DNA from: Acidithiobacillus caldus ATCC 51756 | GTDB taxonomy: Bacteria > Pseudomonadota > Gammaproteobacteria > Acidithiobacillales > Acidithiobacillaceae | Assembly: GCF_000175575.2 (NCBI RefSeq) | Contig: NZ_CP005986.1 | Coordinates: forward strand, 2,561,001-2,625,000 | Length of the DNA stretch: 64,000 nt | Reading direction: 5' to 3' | Part shown: one piece after another, positions 48,092 through 58,075 of the stretch | How the letters are laid out: each line of letters starts with the position of its first letter | How positions within the stretch are numbered: position 1 is the first letter of the stretch | Notes under the pieces: generated by a model | The model's input: the letters and a program-made list of their open reading frames with translations, nothing else | What the model was told of the DNA's origin: nothing | Database searches by the model: none | Translations under genes and position numbers: made by a program

Positions 48092-48811
48092 CTAGAGGTT
48101 GAGTAATGCTTCCGCCTCGGCGGCGGAAGGGGCAAAACCGCGCTTCTCGTAGTGATCAAAGATGGCCGCGACCACGGCGTCGGCATCGTCGATGACGGTA
48201 ACCAGATCGAGATCCTCGGCGTTGATGGTGCCACCGGCGAGCAGGACATCCCGCCACCACTGAATGAGGCCATTCCAGAAACTGGACTCCACCAGGATGA
48301 TGGGCATACGCCGGGTCTTGCCCGTCTGTACCAGGGTCAGACATTCGGCCAATTCGTCCAGGGTGCCAAAGCCGCCGGGCATGACCACGTAGGCGGCCGC
48401 ATACTTCATGAACATGACCTTGCGCGAGTAGAAATGCTCGAAGGACAGGGAAATATCCTGGTACGGATTGCTGTGCTGCTCGTGGGGCAGCTCGATATTG
48501 AGCCCGATGCTGTAGCCCGTGCCACGGAAGGCCCCCTTGTTGGCCGCCTCCATGACCCCCGGCCCGCCGCCGCTGATGACCGAAAAGCCGGCGTTGGAGA
48601 GCTTGGTGGCGATTTCCTGGGTCTTGCGATACCAGGGATGCTCCGGATCGATGCGGGCGGACCCGAAGATGCTGACACAAGGCTCCACGGCCGCCAGCTT
48701 CTCGTAACCGCGCACGAACTCGGCCATGATCTGGAAGATTTTCCAGGCTTCGCGGGTGAGGCGACTTTCGCCACCGTCGCGTAAACGTTCCGTCTCCAGG
48801 TGAGGGCGCAT
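48092..48811 (-). CDS. LOG family protein (cytokinin-riboside 5'-monophosphate phosphoribohydrolase-like)
   Basis: 239 residues. The family motif PGGFGTLDELAE and GGGPGVMEAANKGA are present, with conserved Arg-Lys in SRKVMFMKY. LOG proteins hydrolyse nucleoside monophosphates to the base and ribose 5-phosphate; the bacterial physiological substrate is unclear. ATG 48811 has GGAAG nearby; an in-frame TTG at 48829 is less likely. Divergent from polA. Confidence 0.88.
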   Translation of the reverse strand: MRPHLETERLRDGGESRLTREAWKIFQIMAEFVRGYEKLAAVEPCVSIFGSARIDPEHPWYRKTQEIATKLSNAGFSVISGGGPGVMEAANKGAFRGTGYSIGLNIELPHEQHSNPYQDISLSFEHFYSRKVMFMKYAAAYVVMPGGFGTLDELAECLTLVQTGKTRRMPIILVESSFWNGLIQWWRDVLLAGGTINAEDLDLVTVIDDADAVVAAIFDHYEKRGFAPSAAEAEALLNL

Positions 48812-48876
48812 GCTGACTTCCGTGTCCAAGAATGGGGCTTTCCCGTATTATGTTACAAATTCTAGGAGATGTCCCG

Positions 48877-51561
48877 ATGCCCACTGCGCCACGCATCCTG
48901 GTGGATGCCTCGAGCTTTCTCTATCGTGCCTTCCACGCCCTGCCCGATCTGCGCGCGCCCGATGGCCTGCCCACGGGGGCCATCCTGGGGGTGGCCAACA
49001 TGCTGCGGCGGCTGCAGCGGGAGTATCCCCAGAGCGAGATCATCGTCGTCTTCGATGCCCCGGGCAAGACCTTCCGCGATGCCCTCTTTGATCAGTACAA
49101 GGCGCAGCGTCCGCCCATGCCCGAGGAGATGCGTGCCCAGGTGGAATTACTCCACCAGTGGGTGCGCGCCATGGGACTACGACTTCTGGTCGTTCCCGGC
49201 GTCGAGGCTGACGATGTCATCGGCACCCTCGCCCGGGCAACACCGGTCCAGACACCCGTCATCATCGCCACTGGCGACAAGGATCTGACCCAGCTCGTGG
49301 ACGAGCACACCACCCTCATGGACACCATGAAGGGAACCCGCACCGATCTTGCCGAGGTGCGGGCCCGCTTTGGGGTCGAGCCAACCCAGATTGCCGACTA
49401 TCTGGCCCTGGTGGGCGACAAGGTGGACAACATTCCGGGCGTGCCCGGAGCCGGGCCCAAGACCGTTGCCAAGTGGCTGCAGCAGTATGGGGACCTGGAT
49501 GGGATCCTCGCCCATGGGCAGGAAATACCCGGCAAGGTGGGAGAATCCCTCCGTGCCGTTGCCGAGATCCTGCCGCGTAGCCGCGAACTGGCCCGTATCC
49601 GCTGCGATGTGGAGATCCCTCCCGCAGAGGCCACGCCGCCCGACCCCGCCACCTTGCGGCGCCTGGCCGAACGCCTCGGTTTCCAGCAATGGTTGAAGGA
49701 TCTGCCCGAGCCGTCCGGACCCTCTACCCCCAGCGCGGATCCCGTGCGACGCGAGAACTACCGCGCCATCGTCCACCGTGAGGAGCTGGCCCGGCTCCTC
49801 GCCACCCTGGAGCAGACCGAGCGCGTCGCCATCGATACGGAAACCAGCTCCCTGGACCCCCACGCCGCAGAGCTGGTGGGCTTCTCCCTGGCCTGGTTCG
49901 AAGGCGATCGGACTCGGGCCGTCTACGTGCCCCTGGGCCACCGTGAAGGCAAACAGATCCCAAGGGATGTGGCACTGGCCCTCCTGGGCCCCTGGCTCGA
50001 GGACGGCAGCAAGGCCAAGCTCGCCCAGAATGCCAAGTTCGACTGGCAGATTTTTTGGGCCCAGGGCTTGCGACCACGTGGACTTGCGCGCGATACCCTG
50101 CTGGAGAGCTATGTCCTGGACAGCACGGCGGCCCACGACCTCGACAGCCTGGCGGAGCGCTACCTGCAGCACCGCAATATCTCCTACGCCGAGCTGACGG
50201 GCAAAGGCCGGCAGGCGCGCAGCTTTGCCGCCGTCGATATCGCCAGCGCCACGGCCTACGCCGCCGAGGATGCCGAGGTCTGCCTGCGGGTGGACGCCCA
50301 GATGTGGCCGCAGATCCGCCGACACGAGGGTCTCGCCCGGGTCTTTCGCGACATCGAGATGCCCCTGGTGGAGGTTCTGGCACGCATGGAGTGGGCGGGC
50401 GTACGCATCGACGTGGATGTCCTGAAAAGGCTGAGCGAGGAGCTCGACACCCGCATGGCCACCGTCGAGTCCGAGGCCTTCGCCGCCGCCGGACAGCGCT
50501 TCAACCTCAACTCCCCCAAGCAGATCCAGACCATCCTTTTCGACAAGATGGGCCTGCCCGTCCTCAAAAAAACCCCGGGAGGCCAGCCCTCCACCAACGA
50601 GGACGTCCTGGCGGAACTGGCCAAACAGGCCGATCTGCCGCGCCTCATCCTCGACTACCGCGGCCTGGCCAAGCTCAAGAACACCTACGCCGACGCCCTA
50701 CCGCAGATGATCCAGGAGCGCACTGGTCGCGTGCACACCCATTATCACCAAGCAGTGGCCGCCACTGGACGCCTGTCCTCCAGCGATCCCAACCTGCAGA
50801 ACATCCCGGTCCGCAGCGATCTCGGCCGGCGTATCCGCCAGGCTTTCGTGGCCGAGCCCGGGCACCTGCTGATCAGCGCCGATTACTCCCAGATCGAGCT
50901 GCGCATCATGGCCCACCTGTCCGGCGACGCCGGCCTGCGCCAGGCCTTTGCTCGGGGCCTCGACATTCACCGGGCCACCGCGGCAGAGGTCTTTGCCATT
51001 CCCCTGGAGCAGGTGACTCCCGAACAGCGACGCGCCGCCAAAGCCATCAATTTTGGCCTCATCTACGGCCAGACGCCCTATGGGCTGGCACAACAGCTCG
51101 GCGTCGGCCAAGGGGAGGCCAAGGCCTACATGGAACGCTATTTCGAACGCTACCCCGGGGTCCGGGAATACATGGAAAACACCCGCCGCCTTGCCCGCCA
51201 GCAAGGCTATGTGGAGACCCTGTTCGGGCGCCGCCTGTATCTACCGGAAATCCGCTCCCAGAATCCGGCGCGGCGCAATTATGCCGAGCGCGCGGCCATC
51301 AACGCCCCCATGCAGGGAACGGCGGCAGACCTCATCAAGCTCGCCATGATCGCCGTGGACGCCTGGCTTCTGGCGCAGACGGACCACGGTCGGATGCTGC
51401 TGCAGGTGCACGACGAGCTGATCCTGGAGGTCCCGGAAAAGGCGGTGGATGCGGCTTGCCAGATGCTGCGGGAGAAGATGGAAGGGGTGGCGGAACTGGC
51501 CGTTCCACTCACCGTGGGCCTCGGGGTGGGCGCCAATTGGGACGCCGCCCACGGCGACTGA
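48877..51561 (+). CDS. polA: DNA polymerase I
   Basis: 894 residues, complete three-domain enzyme. 5' nuclease (1-290, LVDASSFLYRAFHAL; GDKVDNIPGVPGAGPKTA-like helix-hairpin-helix), a 3'-5' exonuclease that keeps its catalytic acids (VAIDTETSSLD), and the polymerase with motif A SADYSQIELRIMAHLSGD, motif B RRAAKAINFGLIYG and motif C QVHDELILE. AGGAGA precedes ATG 48877; an upstream in-frame ATG has no such site. TATTAT at 48846-48851 is a likely -10. Confidence 0.97.
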   Translation: MPTAPRILVDASSFLYRAFHALPDLRAPDGLPTGAILGVANMLRRLQREYPQSEIIVVFDAPGKTFRDALFDQYKAQRPPMPEEMRAQVELLHQWVRAMGLRLLVVPGVEADDVIGTLARATPVQTPVIIATGDKDLTQLVDEHTTLMDTMKGTRTDLAEVRARFGVEPTQIADYLALVGDKVDNIPGVPGAGPKTVAKWLQQYGDLDGILAHGQEIPGKVGESLRAVAEILPRSRELARIRCDVEIPPAEATPPDPATLRRLAERLGFQQWLKDLPEPSGPSTPSADPVRRENYRAIVHREELARLLATLEQTERVAIDTETSSLDPHAAELVGFSLAWFEGDRTRAVYVPLGHREGKQIPRDVALALLGPWLEDGSKAKLAQNAKFDWQIFWAQGLRPRGLARDTLLESYVLDSTAAHDLDSLAERYLQHRNISYAELTGKGRQARSFAAVDIASATAYAAEDAEVCLRVDAQMWPQIRRHEGLARVFRDIEMPLVEVLARMEWAGVRIDVDVLKRLSEELDTRMATVESEAFAAAGQRFNLNSPKQIQTILFDKMGLPVLKKTPGGQPSTNEDVLAELAKQADLPRLILDYRGLAKLKNTYADALPQMIQERTGRVHTHYHQAVAATGRLSSSDPNLQNIPVRSDLGRRIRQAFVAEPGHLLISADYSQIELRIMAHLSGDAGLRQAFARGLDIHRATAAEVFAIPLEQVTPEQRRAAKAINFGLIYGQTPYGLAQQLGVGQGEAKAYMERYFERYPGVREYMENTRRLARQQGYVETLFGRRLYLPEIRSQNPARRNYAERAAINAPMQGTAADLIKLAMIAVDAWLLAQTDHGRMLLQVHDELILEVPEKAVDAACQMLREKMEGVAELAVPLTVGLGVGANWDAAHGD

Positions 51562-51567
51562 CGCGGT

Positions 51568-52836
51568 TCAACCTTTCTTGCCGCCGTTATCCGTCTCACC
51601 ACTGCTGAAACGGAACATCCGCATCACGGCATCGCTGTCCAGGGTTTCGCCGTTGAGGGCCATGGCCAAAAGCTCCCCACCCATCACCTGAGGGGCGATG
51701 ATCATGTCCGGTTGCACCCGCCGCACCCGGCCGAGGTTCTTGCTGTCGTTCACCGCAGCGACGGTCTTGGCATTGCCCTCCAACTCCTTGACGGCAAGCA
51801 CGACAAAGGCGTTTTCGGAGTCGTCGGCGCGCAGGGCGAGCACGGCGATGGCATTTTCCGCCCCGGCACTGCGCAGCACCTCGGTATCGGCGGCATCGCC
51901 AAGGATCAGGTCGTCGCTTTGATAGATGGAATCCTCTGGGGGATGGCCAACGATGACCACCACCGGCAGCTGGCGACTTTTCAACTCGCGGTAACTGTTT
52001 CGAGACAGGGGGGTATCGCCGACGATGATGTAGTGGTTCTTGCGGATCATGGGTCGAGCCTCTCCTTTCAGGGCGGCCTGCAGGCGGTTGTGCACGGCCG
52101 GAACGATGATGGCGGACAATGAGGTGGCAAAGACGGTGATGCCCAGGACGATGAGGGATACCACAAAAATCCGGGCTTCGGGAGTGATGGGGACGATATC
52201 GCCGTAGCCCACCGTGGACATGGTCACCACAGAGTAGTAGAGGGCCGTGAGCAGGCTGTGGATGGGCGGCTTGAAATCGGCCCCCAGAATATAGGCACCA
52301 AAGACCCCATAACCGATGACCAGCACCGCGCCGGTCAGCGCGAACAGGGTTCCCGTGGCCAGACTGCTGTAACTAAAGTGTTTGCGGAAAAGCCACAGCA
52401 TGGCCATGAGCAAGGCATTGTAATAGAGCAGCAGGGTCGGATGGCTGGGGTGGCGAAAAAGCCCATAGCTCAGGATGGCCCCCGTGAGCACCAGCACCAG
52501 CACCCAGGCAAAGCGGGAGCGGAACAGAAGTCCCACGGACATGATCAGGAGTACGATCCCGGCGGCACCTACGGGGATACCGCGGAAGGCATCCAGAAGG
52601 AAGCTCTGGGACATGTGCGCGAGACTGCCGTTGTAGCGCAGACCCAGGATATGCTCCAGCGCCGGCAGGATGTTGAGGATACCCAGAAGACCGACGGCTG
52701 CAGCGATGGGCCAGTGCGGATACCAGAGCGACAGGTGCAGGCGATTGGCCCAGCGGCTTTGGCGGCTGCGCCAACGAACCCGCCAATCGGGGCGCAGGAC
52801 GTGCCAGGGATGTTTATGATTGAACTTTACAGTCAT
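51568..52836 (-). CDS. Kch-type potassium channel with RCK domain (second copy)
   Basis: 422 residues, same layout as the channel at 24660-25895: membrane helices, filter TVGYGD (208-213), TrkA-N/RCK domain, ending in MRMFRFSSGETDNGGKKG. The two are clearly paralogs (shared YFS/YYSVVTMSTVGYGDIVP and LGITVFATSxSAIIVP). This copy has a longer basic N-terminus. It starts four bases after the ysxC stop on the same strand and ends seven bases from polA, convergent. Confidence 0.87.
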   Translation of the reverse strand: MTVKFNHKHPWHVLRPDWRVRWRSRQSRWANRLHLSLWYPHWPIAAAVGLLGILNILPALEHILGLRYNGSLAHMSQSFLLDAFRGIPVGAAGIVLLIMSVGLLFRSRFAWVLVLVLTGAILSYGLFRHPSHPTLLLYYNALLMAMLWLFRKHFSYSSLATGTLFALTGAVLVIGYGVFGAYILGADFKPPIHSLLTALYYSVVTMSTVGYGDIVPITPEARIFVVSLIVLGITVFATSLSAIIVPAVHNRLQAALKGEARPMIRKNHYIIVGDTPLSRNSYRELKSRQLPVVVIVGHPPEDSIYQSDDLILGDAADTEVLRSAGAENAIAVLALRADDSENAFVVLAVKELEGNAKTVAAVNDSKNLGRVRRVQPDMIIAPQVMGGELLAMALNGETLDSDAVMRMFRFSSGETDNGGKKG

Positions 52837-52840
52837 GTTG

Positions 52841-53584
52841 CTACTCAAAGCCCGCAGTTGTAGCGTTGCGGTCCTGGCTTTTTCCTCCCTGGCCAGGTCC
52901 CGAGCCCTCCCCTCCCTTTGAGGGCTCTGACTTGGCCCCGGTCTCCACCGGGGTCTCTTTTTCGTAGGTTCGGGCGAGCAGCCAATGCAACTCCTCGAGA
53001 CCCAGTCCCGATTGCGTCGAAAAACACTGCAGGCCCACTCCCTCGAGGGCCGGGTTGCGGCGGGCCTGGGCCAGCGCGTGTAGCGCCGCACCGCGGCTGA
53101 GTTTGTCGGCCTTGTTCAGGAGGGCGTGCACCGGTCGCCCACAGTGCCGGGCAAAATCCAGCAGAGCAAGATCGTGGGACCCCAGCGGATGGCGGATGTC
53201 CATCACCAGTAGCAACAGACGCAGACTGGTACGGCGGCGCAGGTAGTCCTCCAGCAAATCCCCCCAGGACAGGCGCAGCGCGTCAGGCACCTTGGCGTAA
53301 CCGTAGCCTGGCAGATCCATGAGCCTTTGCCCGGGATCCAGATCGAACACATTGATGGCTTGGGTGCGTCCCGGCGTCCGGCTGACGCGGGCAAGACCAC
53401 CGTGACCGGTGAGCAGATTGAGCACGGACGATTTACCGACATTGGAGCGGCCGGCAATGGCCACTTCGGCCCCATCGTCCGCCGGCAGTTGGTCCATGCG
53501 GGTCACGCTCGTACTAAAGCGCGCCCGCCGCAGCGGCGAAAAGCGGAAGGCTTTGGCCATATCCTTGGGATTGGTACGTTCCAT
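52841..53584 (-). CDS. engB: Ribosome biogenesis GTP-binding protein YsxC/EngB
   Basis: About 247 residues. Essential GTPase for large-subunit assembly. G1 AGRSNVGKSSVLN, G2 TPGRTQ, G3 DLPGYGYAK and G4 LNKADK are all present. The C-terminus has a ~35-residue low-complexity Gly/Ser/Lys tail not needed by the family. I favour ATG 53584; ATG 53560 is also possible. In this window it leads into the second K+ channel. Confidence 0.93.
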   Translation of the reverse strand: MERTNPKDMAKAFRFSPLRRARFSTSVTRMDQLPADDGAEVAIAGRSNVGKSSVLNLLTGHGGLARVSRTPGRTQAINVFDLDPGQRLMDLPGYGYAKVPDALRLSWGDLLEDYLRRRTSLRLLLLVMDIRHPLGSHDLALLDFARHCGRPVHALLNKADKLSRGAALHALAQARRNPALEGVGLQCFSTQSGLGLEELHWLLARTYEKETPVETGAKSEPSKGGEGSGPGQGGKSQDRNATTAGFE

Positions 53585-53705
53585 GCTTAGAGCATAGTCG
53601 TCGGCGCTTGTCACTGGCAATCGCGGATGTTCGGATTCGGGACTTGTGCCAGGGGGCGCGGCCTCCTAGACTGGCCGACGTTGCGCTACAAAAGGGGAGG
53701 GGATT

Positions 53706-55565
53706 TTGCAAGCGCAGACCGATATGATGATGCGACAACGCTCGCCGTGGCGGTTGCTCGGTTCCTTTTTGGGGTCCATGCGTCTGGCCGTGAGCCTGCT
53801 GGTCTTGCTGGCCATTGCCTCCATCATTGGCACCATCCTCAGCCAACAGCAGCCCTACAGCAACTACGCCGTGCAGTTTGGTCCCTTCTGGTTTGCGGTA
53901 TTCCGCACCTTGGGGCTCTACGACGTCTACCGCACCGCCTGGTACACCGGCATCGTCGCCTTTCTGGTGCTGTCCACCGCCACCTGTGTCACCCGCAATA
54001 CGCCCCGGATGTTGCGCGATATCCGCGAGTTTCCCCTGCGTCAGCGCGAGAATGCCCTACGGGCCCAGCCCCACGTTCTGGAGATGGTGTCGGCACAGGA
54101 CCGCGACGCGCTGACCGAGCGCCTCGCCACCCTGCTACGGGCCTCGGGTTTTCGTCCTCGCCTGCTGGAAGAGGGCGACTCCCAGTACCTGGCGGCGCGC
54201 AAGGGCAAGTACCACCGCCTCGGCTACTTCCTCACCCACATTGCCATCATCGTCATCTGTGCTGCCGCCCTCTACAACGCCGACATTCCCGTCAAGTGGG
54301 CGGAACTCACCGGCAGTCTGCGCCCAGCCACGGATTTCGATCTGCCCCTGTCCAAGATTCCGGCCTCTGCCTTCATGCCCGTCCACAACCCGGCGTACCG
54401 CGGCATCATCACCCTTCCCGAGGGACAGACGGCCGACGCCGTGTTCGAACTGGCGGGTAACGGCTACCTGGTCCAGCCACTACCCTTTCGCATCCACCTG
54501 AAAGCCTTCCACATCCAGTATTACTCCACCGGCATGCCCAAGGACTTCGTTTCCGACGTCGTCCTCTACAGCCCCCAAGGGAAGGTGCTCAAGGAAGGGG
54601 CCATCCGCGTCAACCACCCCATGTCCTACGATGGGGTGGACATCTATCAGTCGAGTTTCAGCGACGGCGGTTCCCTGCTCACCATGCGCTCCTACCTGCT
54701 GGGGGCAGCCGATGGTCACAGCGGCGAACTGCAGGGCCGGGTGGGACAGACCCTGAAAGCGGGCAACTCCGGCTATTCGGTGCAGCTGAAAAACTTCGAC
54801 CTCTACAACATCGTCCCGCGCAGCGCCGTGGGCGAACCGCGCGACCCCAGGCATCCCACCGTCAATCTGGGCCCGAGCTTCACCTATGTGGTGCACGATC
54901 CGCAGGGCGGCGGAGCGGAGATGAAGACCTACATGCAGCCCATAACCCGCGATGGCCAGGGATTCTTCGTGCAGGGTTACCGACGCAGCCTTGGCGATGC
55001 CTACCAGTATGTCTACATACCTACGGGGCCGGCGGGCAGTATCCATCTGTTCATGGCCTACCTTGCCGCACTGCAACAGGCCGCCAAGGAAGGGGCAAAC
55101 GCCTCACCGGCGCTTTTTTCGGCGGTCTTTGATCGGGTGGCTGCCCGCGCCGCGCCCGAGTGGACAGCCGCCCAAAAGGAGCGCTTCGTCGAGGCCAGTC
55201 TCCAGGCCCTGGCGAGTCTGCACGACTACCCCGTACCCTTTGTCCTGACCCTGTCGCAGTTCGATCATCGCTGGGCAGCGGGCCTGCAGGTGACCAAGTG
55301 GCCTGGCACCACGCTGATCTACTGGGGCTGCGTGGCCTTGGTGCTGGGCATCTTCATCCTTTTTTATCTGCCCCAGCAAAAAGTCTGGGCGCAGATCCAG
55401 CGGCGTGCCGATGGCAGCAGCAAACTACTGCTGGGCGCCGGTACCGATCGTAACCGTCTCGACTTTGCCCGACAGTTTGCGGGGTGGCGCGCCGCACTGG
55501 AAGCTGCCGGTGCCCAGCCCATTTCCGCTCGCGAAACCCATGAGGAGGTTCACCATGGCCCATAG
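53706..55565 (+). CDS. resB: Cytochrome c biogenesis protein ResB/Ccs1 (System II)
   Basis: 619 residues. With CcsA it forms the haem exporter and ligase that attaches haem to periplasmic c-type cytochromes. Three N-terminal helices (SMRLAVSLLVLLAIASIIGT near 24-44; about 60-95; LTHIAIIVICAAALY), a large periplasmic domain, and a last helix near 540 (LIYWGCVALVLGIFILFYL). TTG 53706 has GGAGG five bases upstream; ATGs seven to nine codons later lack a site. It overlaps ccsA by 11 bases. Confidence 0.92.
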   Translation: MQAQTDMMMRQRSPWRLLGSFLGSMRLAVSLLVLLAIASIIGTILSQQQPYSNYAVQFGPFWFAVFRTLGLYDVYRTAWYTGIVAFLVLSTATCVTRNTPRMLRDIREFPLRQRENALRAQPHVLEMVSAQDRDALTERLATLLRASGFRPRLLEEGDSQYLAARKGKYHRLGYFLTHIAIIVICAAALYNADIPVKWAELTGSLRPATDFDLPLSKIPASAFMPVHNPAYRGIITLPEGQTADAVFELAGNGYLVQPLPFRIHLKAFHIQYYSTGMPKDFVSDVVLYSPQGKVLKEGAIRVNHPMSYDGVDIYQSSFSDGGSLLTMRSYLLGAADGHSGELQGRVGQTLKAGNSGYSVQLKNFDLYNIVPRSAVGEPRDPRHPTVNLGPSFTYVVHDPQGGGAEMKTYMQPITRDGQGFFVQGYRRSLGDAYQYVYIPTGPAGSIHLFMAYLAALQQAAKEGANASPALFSAVFDRVAARAAPEWTAAQKERFVEASLQALASLHDYPVPFVLTLSQFDHRWAAGLQVTKWPGTTLIYWGCVALVLGIFILFYLPQQKVWAQIQRRADGSSKLLLGAGTDRNRLDFARQFAGWRAALEAAGAQPISARETHEEVHHGP

Positions 55566-56730
55566 TCCCGTGGAAAGCTATGCCCTGCCGTCGTCGCCCC
55601 AGCCCCGATCCTGGACCGCCATCCTGCGCCAAGAGGCACCCTGGGTCGGCGCCCTGACCCTGGCCGCTTTGGCGATCCTGCTGCGCTACGGCCACGACTT
55701 CGGCTACTGGCAGTACGTCGTCCTTGCCAGCTGGTACGCCGGACTGCTCACCGCCGGAATAGCCTGGCGCCCCCTGCAGTGGGCGACCATCGCGGCAGTC
55801 TTACCCGCCCTACTTGCCGTCTGGCTCTACAGTGACGGCCAGACGCCCGCCGACAATCTACTCCTGCGCTACGTACTGCAGGGGGTGGCAGCGGTCTACT
55901 GGATGTCGCTGGCACTATTGGCAGCGACGGCGACCTACCTGGCCTATGTGGTAACGGCGCGGGAAACCTTGGGACGCCTGGCATCGGCATTGACCTGGGT
56001 GGGTGTGGTCTTTGGCTTCATTGGTCTTGGGGTGCGCTGGCGCGAGACCTATCTGGGCCATCCCGACTGGGGGCACATCCCCGTCAGTAACCTCTGGGAG
56101 GTCATGGTGCTCTTCTGCGCCTCCACGGCCTTGTTCTGGCTGTACTACGAACAGCGCAATCGGGCCCGCGCCCTGGGGGCCTTCGTGATGCCGCTGGTGG
56201 CCATGGGTGTCGGCTTTCTGCTGTGGCTGACCCTGGCGCAGCACATGGATCGGATCGAACCACTCATCCCTGCCCTGCAGAGTTTCTGGATGAAGCTGCA
56301 CGTGCCGATGATGTTCGTGGGCTATGCCAACTTCACCATCGCGAGCCTGGTGGGCCTAGCCTACCTCCTCACCCAGCGTTCGCAACGGCGGGGTGGCAGC
56401 TTGGCCCGCGTCCTGCCCAGCCTCGAGGTGCAGGATGAGGTCATGTACAAGGCCATTGCCCTGGGTTTTCTTTTCTTTACCGTCGCCACCATTCTTGGCG
56501 CCGTCTGGGCCGCCCGGGCCTGGGGTGGCTTCTGGTCCTGGGATCCAAAGGAAACCTGGGCACTCATCGTCTGGCTCAACTATGCCGGCTACCTGCACGC
56601 GCGGGTGGTGAAAGGCTGGCACGGCCGCAGCATGGCCTGGTGGTCTTTCATGAGCCTGTGGGTGGTGAGCTTCTGTTTCCTCGGCGTCAACCTGTTCCTG
56701 TCGGGCCTACACTCCTACGGCAAACTCTGA
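55555..56730 (+). CDS. ccsA: Cytochrome c biogenesis protein CcsA/ResC (System II)
   Basis: 391 residues, about nine to ten membrane helices. The haem-binding WWD domain reads WGGFWSWDPKETWALI, near residue 325; His residues in FWMKLHVPMM and near the end are candidate haem ligands. GAGGAGG lies before the ATG, inside the end of resB. Together with resB, this shows the organism uses the two-component System II route, as in Acidithiobacillus and many betaproteobacteria. Confidence 0.95.
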   Translation: MAHSPVESYALPSSPQPRSWTAILRQEAPWVGALTLAALAILLRYGHDFGYWQYVVLASWYAGLLTAGIAWRPLQWATIAAVLPALLAVWLYSDGQTPADNLLLRYVLQGVAAVYWMSLALLAATATYLAYVVTARETLGRLASALTWVGVVFGFIGLGVRWRETYLGHPDWGHIPVSNLWEVMVLFCASTALFWLYYEQRNRARALGAFVMPLVAMGVGFLLWLTLAQHMDRIEPLIPALQSFWMKLHVPMMFVGYANFTIASLVGLAYLLTQRSQRRGGSLARVLPSLEVQDEVMYKAIALGFLFFTVATILGAVWAARAWGGFWSWDPKETWALIVWLNYAGYLHARVVKGWHGRSMAWWSFMSLWVVSFCFLGVNLFLSGLHSYGKL

Positions 56731-56810
56731 GGGAAAGTACCATTACGGGAGCAGGCCTCACCGGCTAAAAGCACTATCCGGCAAGGTTTGGGATGTGACG
56801 CGAGGCAGGA

Positions 56811-58034
56811 TCAGCTGCTGGAGCCAGTTTTACGGCCATATTTCCGAAAGAAACGCTGGAACAGGAGGAGGTAGCTCCCTTGCAGGGCCGCCGCGAGCCA
56901 AAAAGGCCAAGACAGCAGGCCGGCCTCGAAGAAGAGACCGGCAATGCTGGGGCCGATGGCCCGGGGGGCTTGGACGGAGAGGCTGTTGACGGTAGCCGCA
57001 AGTCCTCGGTGATGAGCGTCCACCAGTCCCAGGAAGAGGGCCTGTCGTGACCCGATACTGCCCTGGTTGAGGGCGGCGCGGAGAATGTAGCAGGCAATGG
57101 CAAGCCAGAAGGTGGGCATCCAGGGAATGGCCAGAAGCAGGAGCAGACCGGCAAGTCGCATACCGACGACGGTATCGATCATGCCAAAGCGGTCCACCAG
57201 ACGGATGCCCAGCAGGGAAAGAAGGGCAGCACTCAGGAAGGCCAGGGCCATACCGCCACCGATGGCTGCCGGCCCGACGCCGAAGCGCAGATGGAACCAG
57301 TAGGCCATGAGCGGGCCGACCATACCGATGCCAAGCCCATTGAGGCTATTGACGCCAGCAAAACCCAGGAGCACCCGCCAGGGGCGAGGCTTCGGCCGCT
57401 CACCTTCCGGGGATGAGGTGCATTGCTCCGGATCTTTGGGAGCTCTGGAGCGCTCCTCGCGGGCGCCGGCCAGGAAGAACACGCAGAAAAATGACCCCAG
57501 CAGAACGATGACGAAGAGCAGACGATAGCCCGCGGTCAACGGGATGGCGGGCGCCAGCCACTGGGGCACCGCGCCCAGGGCAGCGCCCACGGCCATACCC
57601 AGTAGCCCAACCGCCGTATTGGTGTGAAAGACCCTGCCCCAGTTCGATCCCTCCGCGGCCCGGGAAAGCCACGACTGCTCCGCCGGGGCAAAGGGTCCGG
57701 CGCCGCCGTTGGCACCACGACCGAAGGCGCCCAAAATAGCGGCCAGGCTGAGCCAGACCGTGGCGGTGGTCAACAGGGCAATGCCGGCAGCCAGTATCTG
57801 CACCGCCTCGTAGGCCAGCAAAAAACCCTTGGCACCCAGCCGATCGCTGGCCGGGCCAACGATGAGCGTCGCCAGGGCACCCAAAAGAAGGCTCGCCGAG
57901 TAGAGTCCGCCAATGGCCACCGCCGACCAGTGCAGTGCATGCAGGTACAGCGCAAAGTCGACGACGAGCGCCCCCTGGCCGACGCTGCGGGCAGCGCGCG
58001 CGGCGATGATGCGTTGACTTGCGGTAAAGGCCAA
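56811..58034 (-). CDS. MFS transporter
   Basis: 407 residues, twelve predicted helices with a hydrophilic central loop (SRAPKDPEQCTSSPEGERPK). The N-terminal half carries the MFS loop GPASDRLGAKGFLLAYE. Substrate unknown. TTG 58034 is the first start after an in-frame stop and lacks a ribosome site; a slightly later start is possible. It follows panD on the same strand with a 41-base gap. Confidence 0.83.
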   Translation of the reverse strand: MAFTASQRIIAARAARSVGQGALVVDFALYLHALHWSAVAIGGLYSASLLLGALATLIVGPASDRLGAKGFLLAYEAVQILAAGIALLTTATVWLSLAAILGAFGRGANGGAGPFAPAEQSWLSRAAEGSNWGRVFHTNTAVGLLGMAVGAALGAVPQWLAPAIPLTAGYRLLFVIVLLGSFFCVFFLAGAREERSRAPKDPEQCTSSPEGERPKPRPWRVLLGFAGVNSLNGLGIGMVGPLMAYWFHLRFGVGPAAIGGGMALAFLSAALLSLLGIRLVDRFGMIDTVVGMRLAGLLLLLAIPWMPTFWLAIACYILRAALNQGSIGSRQALFLGLVDAHHRGLAATVNSLSVQAPRAIGPSIAGLFFEAGLLSWPFWLAAALQGSYLLLFQRFFRKYGRKTGSSS

Positions 58035-58075
58035 GACGTTTCAGCGACTGGGACTACGCCGCAAAGGCGCGCCGA

